This document shows positions 1 through 12,330 of a stretch of 64,000 nt of DNA, one piece after another. The position numbers and the translations under genes are program-made. The stretch spans positions 930,001-994,000 of the forward strand of contig JAVHKY010000013.1 of NCBI GenBank assembly GCA_035079385.1, given 5' to 3'. Below the pieces are notes generated by a model, which saw only the letters and a list, made by a program, of their open reading frames with translations, did no database searches and was not told where the DNA came from. Source of the stretch: Aspidiotus rigidus (taxonomy: Eukaryota; Arthropoda; Insecta; Hemiptera; Diaspididae). Position 1 is the stretch's first letter, and every line of letters begins with the position of its first letter.

Positions 1-1757
1 AAGCGTTTGATATTAATCATGTCCGTGTATTAATTTATTAAGATAAGACGGCCAGCTACCGGTTGCCGGTTGCTTCACGGCTTCCTGCTTTCAACTTTTT
101 TTCTTAATGTGCGCAGGCTTAAGCGCTTTTATTTTAAGCCAATGAAATTGGCTTTTGGCTGATATTTGGCTTTAAGCCAATGACAAAAAGAACGATTGAC
201 TGATTTTGGCTTAACAAAAAACAACAAAATATTGACTTGAAACTTAACTTGAGCCATTAATGGCTTTAGCTTTCCATCCCTGGTCCAAAGTAAAAATAAT
301 AAAAAATTATTCATTTTTGTAAAATTGATTTACTTATTCAGTAAGTATTTCGTGATGAGGTGCGACGTTGGGTTCAATAAAAAAATGTTTAAATTAAAGT
401 CCACCCTTCTAACTCAGTCTAAATACATGAAATATGTCAAAAAAGCTTGCCTTCGTATAATTTTCCGCAACTATTTGCTGACGGATTCCTGTTGTTTTAC
501 TCTTCAAATCATTATTTCAGAATTTAAGTGCATACGAGTATTTATTTTTTCCTCATTTCACAGTGTGATATCGAGATAATAATACTGTAAAACATTTGTC
601 GCGCACAAAAAGTTTAAAAACAAACGATAGTACTTGTAACTCGCTGTTAAACGTTATTTTGATTTGTAGATTTGGAATTTAAATTTCAGTATCTTGATTT
701 GTGCTTCCTGTTCCTTCTGTTTCGCTTGTACATCTTTTTCTAAAACGTTCGTAGTAAAGAGTGATCCGTTCATTGACAATATTGCATACAAGTAAGTACA
801 TCACATAATACATAGGCCTACCGAGATGTTCTCTGCAGGAACTGAATTTCTTTTTTCAAAATAGATATTTATTCTTGTAAATACTTCAGAGGTGAGACAA
901 AATGTAATTCTCAGTCAAAACGTCTTGATTTTTTTTCTCGAATTTGGAGACTGAAGAACTCACATCATCACAAAAAAAAAAAAAAAAAAAAAAACAAGAA
1001 GGGAGCATTTACCGACCTGCGCAAATTTTTTCTGACAGTATTTCTTATGCTAAACACAATACCTTCGCTGTTTTTCGCCATATCTTCTAGGTTTCTTATA
1101 AATTGCGTTTCAATGCTTGAAAGTTACTTAAAACTGACACTTTTGGAATACTTTATTGCATTGTTAGAAACCCCCAAGACATAGAAAGAAGCGTACAGAA
1201 ATATTGCTCATACCTTCTTCTAGAACACATATTATTTTCACTTAATTCGCTCACATAGTTAGAGCGTTCTATTCTCATTTTTCTGAAAGTTATTTGATCA
1301 AATACAGATGTTTGAAAGGGGAAATTCATGAGGGTCATCCTGGTCACACTGAGTCACGCGATGCGCGCGCCTGCACATTACTCACGCAGAAAATTGTGCG
1401 CCCATCAGTCAAGCAATCTACGTTCACATCATTGATAAGATATGACGTAATCAAGGTTCCCACTTTAAAAAACGTGTGGAGGAATAATGAGGGAATTCCG
1501 GATGCATTTCATTTACAAATTACCAATAGGTTTAGGACAAGGAAACAGTTAGAAATATTATATTAAGTAGGGATATACCTGTACATATTTTTTAATACCC
1601 TATCAGTCCACAGAGATCTAGAAATTACCACGATTGAAAAACCAAGTAATTTGAGCGAGAATGGAGTGCTTTTTATGTTGAAGTTTGAAATGGAAAAAGT
1701 TGATGTATAGAAGGCAAGAATAATCCTTCAATTCTCATTCAATTGGTTTGATAATTG
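1..1757. other. Non-coding stretch, no gene seen
   Basis: No convincing coding exon is visible; open frames here are short (61-90 codons) and lack splice context. Positions 131-285 are dense in the words AAGCCAAT and TTGGCTT (listed separately). A run of 23 A lies at 972-994. Confidence 0.5.
125..285. repeat. Degenerate TTGGCTTAAGCCAA-type low-complexity repeat
   Basis: The words AAGCCAAT, TTGGCTT and GGCTTTAAGCC recur about every 20-30 bases on both strands, producing many small palindromes. The same vocabulary returns at about 19975-20120. It looks like a decayed simple-repeat or satellite-like sequence rather than a gene. Confidence 0.45.
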
Positions 1758-1939
1758 CAGGGGCGGATTTACGGGGGGAGACAGGGGGAACCCCCCCCCC
1801 CAAAAAAAAAAAAAAAAAAAAAAACACAGAAGACTAAAATTGTTCAATTCGACTACATTTTCCGAGCGAAGCGAGTAAAAAAATTTTTGAACAATGGAAA
1901 TTCCCTCCCCCCCAAAATGTACCCGTAAATCCGCCCCTG
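1758..1939. mobile_element. hAT-like MITE, 182 bp, hairpin-forming
   Basis: Perfect 18-bp terminal inverted repeats, CAGGGGCGGATTTACGGG at 1758-1775 and its complement at 1922-1939. A second inverted pair lies inside (ATTGTTCAA against TTGAACAAT), so the whole element can fold back. The interior holds a poly-C run followed by poly-A. The CAGGGGCGG terminus resembles ends of non-autonomous hAT elements. The 8-bp target duplication expected for hAT is not clean (GATAATTG against TAATTACG), so the superfamily is inferred from the termini. There is no coding capacity. Confidence 0.7.
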
Positions 1940-4900
1940 TAATTACGTATGAAGACCTAAACCTAAATAAAATGTTGACATCGAGCAAAGAACTAATTTT
2001 ATCACCGAAATTGATCAGCCATATTCATTTAAAATCCAGGTCATATCGATCTTCTTTGTACCGTCGAAAATCAAAATCCTATAATACCAAAAATATTTTT
2101 CAAGTACGGCAAAATTTCTAAATTCAATTGAATTCAAAGACTCCTTACAAATTATAGGCTCTTCGAAGACCGACCATATTTCTTATTTTTCTTCCCTCGT
2201 AAGTTGCCCACGTTTTAAGTGATTTAGCATCCAGAATTTTATCTTATTCACGAATTTTGCTTTCCAAATCGCTTTGTATTTTTCTGTTTTTCTATTTTCA
2301 ACTATCCTACTCTCACTTTCAATCCTAATTTCTCGTCAAATAGAACAAGATGGAAATTTATTCACTTCACGAACAAGGCTCAAACAAGCTGTCCCAAACA
2401 GAGAATGACTATTAAAATTTAGGTACCATTTTATTATGATCTTACCGGATGTGGTTTTATAATACTGTTATATGCTGATATAGTTCTAAAAATACTCGTA
2501 TTTGAACAAACTCACCTCACTTAAAACTTGACTTGAGTATTGTAGCGAATCGATTGTCCATGCAATTTCGAAGCCAAGAGCAACAATAGATTAGTTGTTT
2601 TTCTGAAGCATCCTCCGACAACCCCTTCCCTACATGGATTACACGACCGACTGATACTTTCTTAATTTTTTTCGAAGCATAAAAATTATTGTACGAGGAT
2701 GCGTCAATCCCCCAAATTGAATGTACTTTGAAGACATGTATAAAAAAATAAAAATTATTAGTAGGTAGTGAAAATAAACGATTTCGCTTTGCACCACTAC
2801 TCCGTGGACTTCTTAAAAAATAAACAACTTATTTATTCTCATAAATGGAAATGACTGTTACAAAACTACTAGGTACTATAAGCTTTTCTTCGTACTCGAG
2901 TTTATCAGAACTACAACTCGAATGAAATTGTTCGACTTACACATAGTATCCTCACGTTTTTAGAAGTATGCAGAAAATAATGGTCGTTTTACTGCGAGTT
3001 TCTGCACAAATATGTTTATCACTTCCGCGCATCTAAAGCAATTAAATTTTTCTCCTCATGCGTCAAAAGTCGTAAACGACTTGGGTTAGTTAAATTGCTA
3101 ACTGACTGTGGCCTTTTAAAATCGCTGCATCGCCAATACTTTGACAAGTCACAGATATTTTAGACTTCATTTGCTGTCATCAAAAATCAACGGAGCATTT
3201 TGGTGAGTTTCATACGACACGCAGCCCGGATACAGGTTTGATCACGTTCAGGCTAATGATTCGAATTAATATGTTGGGATCCACTTGTCCACGTAGGGGC
3301 GTGGTTTCTTATTATTAATTTAACTTGGGTCACAAGAGTGAGCTGATATAATAGATAAGTATGTAGTAACGGACGAAAAGAGTGTTCTTATTTGGAACGT
3401 TCGAAGCAGGGGCCATTCAATATCTTGTGGCGGAAGCAGATTCAATTTCAAAAGCGGAAGAAAATTTGAAAATTTTTAAAAATGAAAAAAAGAGTTTTAA
3501 TAGCGGTTTTCGAGAAAAAAAGAACGGATGATCAGAGGGTGAAAACAGAAGAATTTTCAATGCTAAACAAATGCTGAAAAAAAGGAAATAAGATCTTCGA
3601 TTGTAAATTTATTTGTTCAAAAGAGGGAGAATTTTTCATGGTGAATTTCAACTTGTCCTAAGCTACTGTTAATAATATATGCAAAGCTTTTTCTATGAAG
3701 TATCTTCAGAGAGACGCAGGTGGGTTCAAGTGTAAATCCAGGGTAAGCGGTTGTAAGACCATGGTCAAACCTCGTGAGCATTGATTTTTGATGTCTGAAG
3801 CTGTCTCGCTCACTTTCTCCTTTACCCTTCAATCCCAAAAAAGTGGAAAGAATTTTAAGATAAGAAACTATTAATTTTCAATGTACATACTGCATTGTAA
3901 GGTAGTAAAACGAACGTTTACTTGAAAATCCAAGAAACTTTATAGAAAACTTGGTAAAGATCGAAAAAAAAATTTGAAAAAACATTGTTAAATCTATAGA
4001 ATCTGGAAAAAATCTTAAGAAATCCAAGAATAGCCTGTAGGATAATTCCAGCCACTTTCAAAAATCAACACATGCATGTTATACTCGCGAAAATACGGTA
4101 TGTACATATATAATACAGGGGAACCACGTGTATTCTTTTTCTAGGGAAAGCTCATCTCTTCCCTTTGACCAAACCCTCATTGAAAATACAGAATTTAAAT
4201 TTTTTGTGCTTCCTCTTTAATAACAGTATATCCAAACTGTTTTTTTGTTCCTCAAATCATAAAATAAGAGTCAGGAGAGAATTTTTATTGTACCACCTAA
4301 TATTATGATTGTAAAATAAGAGTACACTTCTAGAAAGGGCCGGGAGAGTGCAGAGACTGAAAATCGTTCAAAGTTTATTAGTGTATCTGGATCGTCCAAC
4401 AGCGACGTACTAATGGGGGGAGGAATTCGGGACAAACTTTTTCTCCCTACCCCAAACTAAAAAATTTGTTTGAAATCTTGTTCAAGATCCTCTACAGGAA
4501 AATCTTTTGTCCCCTAACGAGATTTTCTCGTACAAAACCTCTTGTTCGAAACCCCCCTGCAAAAAAGCCTAGACATGCCGCTGCTGTTTAATGTGAAGAA
4601 TTTTCTTTTCATACAACCGGAAATCTTTGAACTCGAGGGAAAATAAATTAGCGTAGGATGACTATATCCATTGGAGACCTTACATGTAGATTCAATAGAA
4701 TCTTTATCTAGAAAAAAAAAAGGCCGTAGGATTAGAGGACTAAAAGAATGTTACAAGAAATGTGTTTGATTTGAGAAGCACGTCAGTTTAATAAAGGCAA
4801 ATAATTTCAAAGAATACCTAAATAATTTCTCTCGTCTGCATTTTGAAGGTGTTACTTGAAAAATTGGAAAAATCAGAAGTTTTAAGAACTACGAGTACAA

Positions 4901-7900
4901 CAATAATTGTGCGAATCCGATCATCATTAATGTTGCAGACTATAATAATTAATTATGAAATTTCATAACCACAACAATGATTCAAAATGAAAGTAGGAGT
5001 ATCTTTTTAGAGGTCAGTGCTAATGGTATTTTCTAATGACTCGAAGATTATTTATTGTCTGAATTCATGAGTACTTACGAATGGCAGTTAGGTTTCATTC
5101 AATTGAATGGTCTTTCCCACACATCTAGGCACGCATAACTGTCAATTATACCAGTACTTATCTGCCTACATCCTTCCGGTCATTCACTGGCCACCTCATA
5201 ATTCATCGCATTTTATTCCTCTGATCTATATATCAGCAACTAGACCAACAACTACAATGTCGTTCGGTTTCAAACAACTTTTCTTCAAACAGTCAATAAG
5301 GAAAACAATTTTTGGATTCTTAAAATTCCTTTTATTACGCTTTTGTGAATTGTTGTTCACTCGTTGATTATGACATCGACTCGCGAAAAGATTCTCAATT
5401 TCGGTATCGTACGTCACCATAATCATCAGTCCAGAGTTCTAAAAATAAATTTACATGACGCTTTTTCCTCGTCAAGGCTTATGTTCTGATTTTAGAATGT
5501 TTAGAATCTCGAATTAAATCCTACAGATACTTCACTTTCGTAGGTATTTGCGGCTTTGTTAGATCATTCTCAAAATTTGAAGATTAATTGGTTTCCGTGA
5601 ACGAATGAAATTTCTAAAATTTTTTTAAAATGCCACATATTTAACACATTATATATCTAACAATATCCTTGTTTGAAGTACCTGATGGTAAATTTTTTAC
5701 GAGCGAAAAACAATTCTGGATCTTTCTACGAAATAAGTAGAAGCTTCCGTTACGTTCTGCCACCCTTCGGTAAGAAAAATTGGCTGTCCTCAGCTCCATC
5801 ACGTGTTTCTTTACAAGGATTTGCTGGTATTCGTGCGACCTTGAACGACTTACCACGTTAAAAGCTGTAAAATTTACTTTGTACATAAAAATTTTTATGG
5901 AGGAATATTCTTTATACGATCTTATATTGATAGTACAGCGTATGCGACGCTTTCAAAACAAAAAAATTCATAAAACTTTGAGGCCATAAACCCATCTACA
6001 AGGAGCGGAAACGGGTATATAATGGGCACATCGAGCTGTAAAATATAGTTATAGTTGCAATACGCGACGGAAGAGGTTGGCTGTGCAGTTGGGATATACC
6101 TGTTCCTGTATATAAGTAAGAATTACTTTTCCATTTTTCAATTTTACAACTTTGAACTAAGCCAACACGATCAAAATTTATTATCCGAGTTCACATTCTG
6201 GTTCTTTGATTGGTATTTTGGTAGTCCTGTAGCCAGTGCCCCTCGTATCCATAAAATGAAGACGAAAAATCATTTGGTTTATTCTTCCTTACCAAAGGGA
6301 CATAAAACCAATGTCGATTTGATGGTTTGGAAAACTAGCTGGAAAACTTGCTCGAATACTGATACTTTACTATTATCACTGCTTGGGTTTTCATTTCATT
6401 ATTTTATTCCAGCTAACGATCATCTTCCATTTCCTTCAGATTTTCAATTTAACAGAATATTTTTTCTCAAATTCTAGCTGTCCAACTATCCTCGAAATTC
6501 CGGCTTCTTGATAATCAGTTTGAATCTTACTGATAATTTTCAGCCATCCTCTGATGAACGCCTTGGCTAATGATGCTCTATTTCCAAATTCTTCTTTTGA
6601 TAATTTATTTCTTCTCTGCAGAGGACATAGAACGATACAGAAGTTTAAAAATTTGCATTTAGTCGAGGAATCTTTTTTTTTTTTCTTTTTGTAATTCTCG
6701 GAAAGAGGTACTAATCGCAATCATCAGTTGTCATCGGTAGTCACATTCAATTCAAATAAATGAACCATCATTGCTGTGAAAGATCCGAAAATAAAAAATT
6801 TGGTCCAAATATTTAATTTTGGTGAGCCCAACGTGGAACAGGACATCAGATTGATCTAGTTTTACAGTCAGTGACTTTGAAATGAAAACATATTGCAGCA
6901 GAAGTAATGAAACTCTTCGAAAACATATGTTGAAACTTTTTCCCCAAATTTTCTGCAATACCACGAAATGCTGGAAATTTACTAATTTTGTTCCTAGAAA
7001 AACGTAAAAATTTCTGACTCGAAATTTTGTACACCTACCTCAATGTTTAAGTCGTAAGATATAATATAAATAATAGTATCATGGACGAGGAAATTATTTC
7101 TCGTAGGTACTTACTTTTATAAAAGTTCCTCCCTTTACGTTCATTCATTTTAAAGATATTTCTCAAGCCTGATTTTACACACGAACAATATTCTTTCGTA
7201 CATACAGTTAAAGTCACATTAACCTACTGAATACAATATAGTTGTCTAACATGCAAAGAATGCCCCTCTCTTCCAAAAATTTCTTTTACGAGACATTCTC
7301 CAGAATCTGATTTGAAAAAATGGTGTTGATTACAAATTTTCAAGAATTGATATGATTTCTGAAATTATTAAATTAACATACTCGTAAAATCGAAATAGTA
7401 TATTTTGTAACGAGGGCGAAAAAGTGAAAAAAGCCTATGAGTGCAATTTTCGGTCGCAGCGGAATAATATCTTTTTCAAAAAGTGCGAGAAAGGTAGTTT
7501 GCAAAAATAAAGCTGCTTTTTTGTACTAGGTAGGTAGTTGAAAAAACCGTTTCTTGACAGTCTTCTTGTCGCGAAGAAGTCATCTTCACACGTCATAGAA
7601 TTGGCCTCGCTCACCTCACTCATTTGTATTTCCTCTGTATATAAGCCTCACCCCTACAATACGTAAACTCATTCTTTTTACGGTAGTCGAGTATGAAACA
7701 AAAATGCTCATGTCAAAAAATCGACTCATAAAAAATTAAATTTAATGGTTTCCTCATCATAAATTTTTTTTCTTGCATGACTTCACCTGAGCCACTCAAA
7801 TATTTGTTAGTCTCTGACTGAGCAAAGATTTTTACATGCAAAAGAAAATGGTTATTCGATAGAGATAAGGGCAAAAATTGAAATAATCATAGGTTTACAA

Positions 7901-9340
7901 GGTTTTCCGTTGATTCCATTAATGTGACTAAAATCGAACATTCAGAATTCGAATCTTCAAAGCCTCTCTTTTATCGCAAACGAAAGAACGTTATCTTTGC
8001 GAGCGGTAAAGAAGTTCTCTTTGCAACTCGTCACTTGTGCAGTACTGAAATATCATGACAATATGAAATATCGCAGGAGATAAACCGATACTCATAAAAA
8101 TTTTGTTCTTCGGAATTACGAGAAAACTATTTACGACCCTCTCGAAAGTCTCGAAAACTGAAATTGGTTCAAACAAAAGTGAAATATATTTAAATATGTA
8201 TATTTAAATGTTTAGTTTTTTTCTCCCAAAGAGAGGTAGGTACCTCACGTTTCCTGATAGCTATTAATTACCTCGCTATCGCACTTTACGCTCTCGCTAT
8301 TCTCCAAGAGCTTCAAAATCAATCGTCATCATTTAGGCGAATTTCGCCGAGTTACTTGAATATAGATGCACAAGTTCAAGTAAAAGTAAAATTGTCAAAG
8401 ACGGGCCATTGAAACTAAAGTATTTTGTATGAAAATGATTCGCCCCATCTTCGGCAATAGAATCAAAGTCATCCCTCATTAGATAGAATAAAAAGAAAAA
8501 ATAGGTACCAAATCTTTGATTCTTTGAAAGCTTCAAATTTATCAAGAGACTGAAAATCTGGTACAGATAGAAATTTTTAGCGAATTCTGGTTATTCTGGT
8601 TAACCTTATCCAACTTACGTGTTCTTCTGCACCTCCTCTCCATGAAAACGATTCCAAGTGCTAAACTTCTACTCTCTCCTCTAAAATTACCAACCCTCTC
8701 GCACAGCATGGCATACTTCCTCCGTTTTCTAATCCTCCCTTTTTGCCACATCTTTTGGGAAAGTAAAACTGTAAAAATATTGAAAACAATAAAAAAAATC
8801 TGACCTTTGGTTCCTCACATTCGGGTTCTCCAATAACGAGGAAGTCGTGTTCGGTCGATTCAAAATTAGTCGCCCCCAGCTCATTTCAAGAATCAGAATA
8901 AATTAATATATTTTCCAGATTACTGAGCTGGGAGTCGTCTTAGTCGGGTTTATGTGAGATACAAATTTTTGCGCAATTTTGATATTACAGTACAGCTTGA
9001 TGATACCGGTTAGTTACTAAAGGGTGCTTCATTCGACTAATTTGTTTTCTATCGTAATTCGTATAATTTTCTATGTTTCGTTAGTTTTGCTTGCATAATT
9101 GCTTCTCTTGTAGTCCTTTGTACGTACTAGTCCGTATTCCCAGACACCCATTCTCCTTCGTATTTTCGAATATTTTTCCATTCAACCCTTTCTCTCATCT
9201 CTTCTGTACTTCACATTTTGCGCCCTCTTTCATTACCCCTCTCCCTCCTATTTCAATTTCAAAATTATATCAAATTCCCTATACTGTGAAAGTTCCACGC
9301 ATTTCTTTTGGTTTCTGCTATACCCAGTAATACTCATAGT
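1940..9340. other. About 7.4 kb without a recognisable gene
   Basis: AT-rich sequence with scattered short open frames. The longest, 6055-6477 plus, is hydrophobic, compositionally odd, and lacks a credible promoter or splice context. A weak hAT-like inverted pair may flank 4400-4586 (CAGCG termini with poly-G/poly-C interior), but no target duplication was found. Nothing else could be supported. Confidence 0.45.
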
Positions 9341-9345
9341 GTCAG

Positions 9346-9374
9346 TATATAGGTACTTGAGGTCTAATCAGACA
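9346..9374 (+). promoter_or_regulatory. Candidate core promoter of the repeat-protein gene (TATA plus Inr)
   Basis: TATATA at 9346-9351 is followed 24 bases after its first T by TCAGAC (A at 9370), which resembles an insect initiator. This spacing fits a core promoter. It sits about 280 bp upstream of the 5'UTR splice acceptor at 9650-9651 and 350 bp upstream of the start codon. The first-exon donor is not fixed: GTATTT near 9386 or GTGAGA near 9452 are options. Inferred from spacing only. Confidence 0.4.
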
Positions 9375-9637
9375 TCATCTTCATTGTATTTATTAAGAGC
9401 ATTAATTTTCCAAATTACTACTTTTGATACATAATTTTTTTTTTTTTTTTTGTGAGAAAAAAGAGAAGAGAGCTTTACTATCACGAAATTTAAACATATA
9501 TTTATTCATTTATTTCGCGAGCTTTCAGTACGCGCTTTTCTTTTTTCTCGTGATAAAAGACTATTACATTCAAACTTTATTTTATTTTTTCTTATCTCAA
9601 TTTTATAACTGAGAACATCCGAAATGAAATCTTTTTC

Positions 9638-9651
9638 TTTTCATTTTTCAG
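9638..9651 (+). other. 5'UTR intron acceptor
   Basis: A long T/C tract runs directly into CAG at 9649-9651, giving a strong 3' splice site. The second exon would begin at 9652, leaving 46 bases of 5'UTR before the ATG at 9698. Confidence 0.65.
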
Positions 9652-9697
9652 GATTATCATTCTACTCGTTGATTCAGAGGAACTCCCTAATATCAAA

Positions 9698-10990
9698 ATG
9701 AAAACAATCGTCCTTGTAATTTTCTTATCCCCTGCCTTAATGACTGCTGTGGCAGCAATCGCGGGTATGGATATGAGTAATGCACTTCAGGGGTCTTCAT
9801 GTGATACCTCTACTTCTCCACCTACCACTACTTCTCAACCTTGTCAACCTACCACTACTTCTTGTCCACCGACCACTACTTCTTGTCCACCTACCACTAC
9901 TTCTTGTCCACCTACCACAACTTCTTGTCCACCTACCACTACTTCTCAACCTACTACCATTTGTCCACCTACCACTACTTCTTGTCCACCTACCACTACT
10001 TCTCAACCTACCACCATTTGTCCAACTACCACTACTGCTCAACCTACCACTACTTGTCAACCTACCACTACTGCTCAACCTTCCACCACTCAGTGTGTGC
10101 CAGACATGAGTAAACAAGTCGGAGATACGTGTGATCAAGCAAGTGGCTCGATGAAAACAGCTAAAAATATGGATTCTAACACAATGTCGAAAACATCCAG
10201 TTCTATGAAAAAAACTCAGAAAACAGGTAGCAGTTCGGTAAAAAGCGCTCAAGATACATGCCAAGGTACGGCGCAAAGTGCACAATGCGATAGTGGTAGT
10301 ATGGCCAGTGGCGCTCAACAGCAATGTACAGACACAGCCAGTAGCGCTCAACAGAAATGTACAGATACGGCCAGTGGCGCTTCACAGCAATGCACAGACA
10401 CAGCGAGTAACGCTCAAAGTACATGTGGTAAAAGCTCCCAAGCTATGACTGATAAGATGACGGGAATGGCTAGCGGTGCAACGGATATGGCTAACAAGAT
10501 GCAGGATAGCTCAATGAATAAAGCAGGAGATATGACGAAAGGTTCAATGGATATGGCTAACAAGATGCAGAGTAAAGCAGGAGATATGACCAAAGGTTCA
10601 ATGGATATGGCTAACAAGATGCAGGATAGCGCAATGTGTAAAGCAGGAGATATGACGAAAGGTTCAATGGATATGGCTAACAATATGCAGGGTAAAGCAG
10701 GAGATATGACAAAAGGTGCTATGGATATGAGTAAAGGAATGGCAAATCAAGCAACATGCATGTCAAGTGCAATGCAAAACAAAGCTGGTGACACAATGAA
10801 AATGGCTAATTCCATGGGAACAGATATGATGAGTCAAGCTGGAAACATGATGAGTAGTATGGGACAAATGGCTGGTGATATGGTGAGTAATGCTCAAGAC
10901 ACCATGAAAGGTGTGATGAATATGGCTGGAGGTACCGGTGGTTCATCCTGTTCCAGTACTACGACACAAAAACCTAGCTGTGACGATTAA
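9698..10990 (+). CDS. Secreted mucin-like, Cys/Met repeat protein (430 aa), unrecognised family
   Basis: The start MKTIVLVIFL… is a good signal peptide (cleavage near residues 20-23), so the product should enter the secretory pathway. Residues about 39-131 are Thr/Pro repeats (PPTTTSC, QPTTT), as in heavily O-glycosylated mucin-like linkers. Residues about 205-248 are four 11-residue repeats of the type AQQKCTDTASS with Cys at a fixed place. Residues about 265-347 hold four copies of KAGDMTKGSMDMANK joined by alternating 7- and 3-residue linkers, so starts are 18, 22 and 18 residues apart. The C-terminal third remains Met-rich, predicted helical, and ends in a short Ser/Thr/Cys tail. No enzyme domain is visible and I do not recognise the family. 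An extracellular matrix, secretion, silk-like or saliva protein are guesses; an LEA-like amphipathic helix is suggested by the 11/22-residue spacing. It is intact, with strong start context, an upstream acceptor and poly(A) signals. Confidence 0.88.
   Translation: MKTIVLVIFLSPALMTAVAAIAGMDMSNALQGSSCDTSTSPPTTTSQPCQPTTTSCPPTTTSCPPTTTSCPPTTTSCPPTTTSQPTTICPPTTTSCPPTTTSQPTTICPTTTTAQPTTTCQPTTTAQPSTTQCVPDMSKQVGDTCDQASGSMKTAKNMDSNTMSKTSSSMKKTQKTGSSSVKSAQDTCQGTAQSAQCDSGSMASGAQQQCTDTASSAQQKCTDTASGASQQCTDTASNAQSTCGKSSQAMTDKMTGMASGATDMANKMQDSSMNKAGDMTKGSMDMANKMQSKAGDMTKGSMDMANKMQDSAMCKAGDMTKGSMDMANNMQGKAGDMTKGAMDMSKGMANQATCMSSAMQNKAGDTMKMANSMGTDMMSQAGNMMSSMGQMAGDMVSNAQDTMKGVMNMAGGTGGSSCSSTTTQKPSCDD
9818..10092 (+). 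repeat. 21-bp coding tandem repeat (Thr/Pro region)
   Basis: Tandem units of about 21 bp built on CCACCTACCACTACTTCTTG, with 15-bp variants, encode the PPTTTSC/QPTTT stretch. The regularity opens other frames on both strands, which should not be taken as genes. Copy number is likely to vary between individuals. Confidence 0.85.
10520..10738 (+). repeat. 54/66-bp coding repeat (KAGDM region)
   Basis: Four near-identical copies begin at 10520, 10574, 10640 and 10694, so spacing alternates 54, 66 and 54 bp. This suggests a higher-order 120-bp unit that was duplicated. Nearly all differences between copies are in the linkers. Confidence 0.85.
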
Positions 10991-11025
10991 CTGCCTCAAT
11001 ATTACACATTGATTCAAGCAAGGAC

Positions 11026-11031
11026 AATAAA
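11026..11031 (+). terminator. Poly(A) signal, proximal
   Basis: AATAAA 36 bases after the stop codon of the repeat-protein gene. Confidence 0.7.
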
Positions 11032-11149
11032 ATACTGCTGAACTAAATCTTTAGCTTTGCTTCTATAACTTATACCATCTTCTTTTTATTTTCAAAATCG
11101 TTCACTGATATAGATGTACACTCATTGTAATAGTTTAATCCACATCATC

Positions 11150-11155
11150 AATAAA
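11150..11155 (+). terminator. Poly(A) signal, distal
   Basis: A second AATAAA about 160 bases after the stop codon, followed by T/G-containing sequence; an alternative 3' end for the repeat-protein gene. Confidence 0.5.
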
Positions 11156-12280
11156 GCTATTTGAATGCGCGGCTATGTCATCTCTAGAGTTTTTGCAACA
11201 ACCAAATCATTGAGATATACATATTATAATATTTTTTTCAACCAGTCATTATCTCAGCTTTGAAATTAGGAAAAATTTCGAATTTCAGTCTGAAAATGTG
11301 ATAAGGAAGTGCCGGAGGTCTCCTTGGCGACGCTTGTGCACAATTTCAGTTTTAAAATATTTTATTATCATACCAAAGACGTTCGTGCTTTGTTGAAAAG
11401 CGATATTTATACTTGTAGACGTATTAAATATACTGTTCATATTCTATTCGTAAGAAATTAACGCAACGATCGATGAAAATTCTAATTAAATTCGTATTAG
11501 CTAACAAAAAAATTAAATTTTCATGACGTTTGACGATTTTTTATTTTTGAGTGGTAAAAAAGTACCCGTGAAAGATTACCAAAAAAGATTTCGTTTTTGT
11601 TTTCGGAAAAATCGTCATCCTATATTTCCACGCCATCTCTAGTTTTTCACTTTAAGCAACGGTCACTGACAACGACCTCTATCGTCATTTGAAAGCAGTA
11701 ATTGTAGGAAACAGGTGCGAAAAAAGTCGAAAGAGAGCGAATCTGTACGTCTACAATAGGGGAAGCACTTACTTGTAAACTTCCACTCTGGTAAAGTAGT
11801 ATAGCTTTAAATAGATACTGTTGAAATTGAAGTGAAATATTTTAATATAATTATTATCATCTTCTTGCATTTTCAAAATAAATTTCATGAGTAAAATCTG
11901 AAAAAAAAAAAAATTGTTAAAACTCTTCCAATACTTCAAGAGGATTGGGGAAATCGAAGAAAAAAAAACTAGGTAATCGCGTCTTCTGCAAAATCATCGT
12001 AGAATTTGAGCAAAACGATAGAAAAATTCTTCGAATTTTTAGAAGGGGTTAAAAACGTCACCCTTGCGTTGAATTTTGTGTAAGAACTCGTGAAAATAGA
12101 TTGAAATATTTGTCTTCAATGCCTTTACTGTTCAGAATTATCCATGAGAGGAGGTTGAGTAAAAAACGCCAGAGTCAGCCTGCAACACATGTTTCAGATG
12201 GATGTTGGGGTGGTGGAATTTAACGGTTTCTTCGGTGACCACTCGATTAATGGCGTATTCACGGGGAGGAAGAACTCAGG
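11156..12280. other. Non-coding stretch, nothing recognised
   Basis: AT-rich DNA with frequent stops in all frames; no repeat or gene could be supported. Confidence 0.45.
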
Positions 12281-12289
12281 TCGACCCCA

Positions 12290-12330
12290 CCCCCCCGGTC
12301 AGTAACCTGACCGAAACGTCGGGTAATAAA
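12290..12330 (+). ncRNA. Decayed hammerhead-like motif (locus D)
   Basis: A perfect 6-bp hairpin, GGTCAG/CTGACC with a TAAC loop, is followed at once by GAAACGTC and then GGGTAATAAAA. GAAACGTC is the typical 3' box of minimal type-I hammerheads, where self-complementary ACGU can form stem III between two copies. The CCC run upstream could pair with GGG to give stem I. The CUGAUGA box is not intact (it is replaced by C-rich sequence), so it should be inactive. Probably the relic of a Penelope-like or retrozyme-type element. Confidence 0.35.

Noticed and set aside
5390..5440. CTGATGA…GAAA on the minus strand
   Set aside because: Stem II is only 3 bp with a long loop and there is no ACGU box or stem I complement.
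6055..6477. 140-codon plus-strand open frame
   Set aside because: Phe/Tyr-rich composition as expected from AT-rich DNA, no splice or promoter context, no recognised motif.
9780..10683. Other open frames over the repeat-protein gene on both strands
   Set aside because: They arise from the 21-, 33- and 54/66-bp repeat periods; only the 9698-10990 frame has a signal peptide and gene signals.
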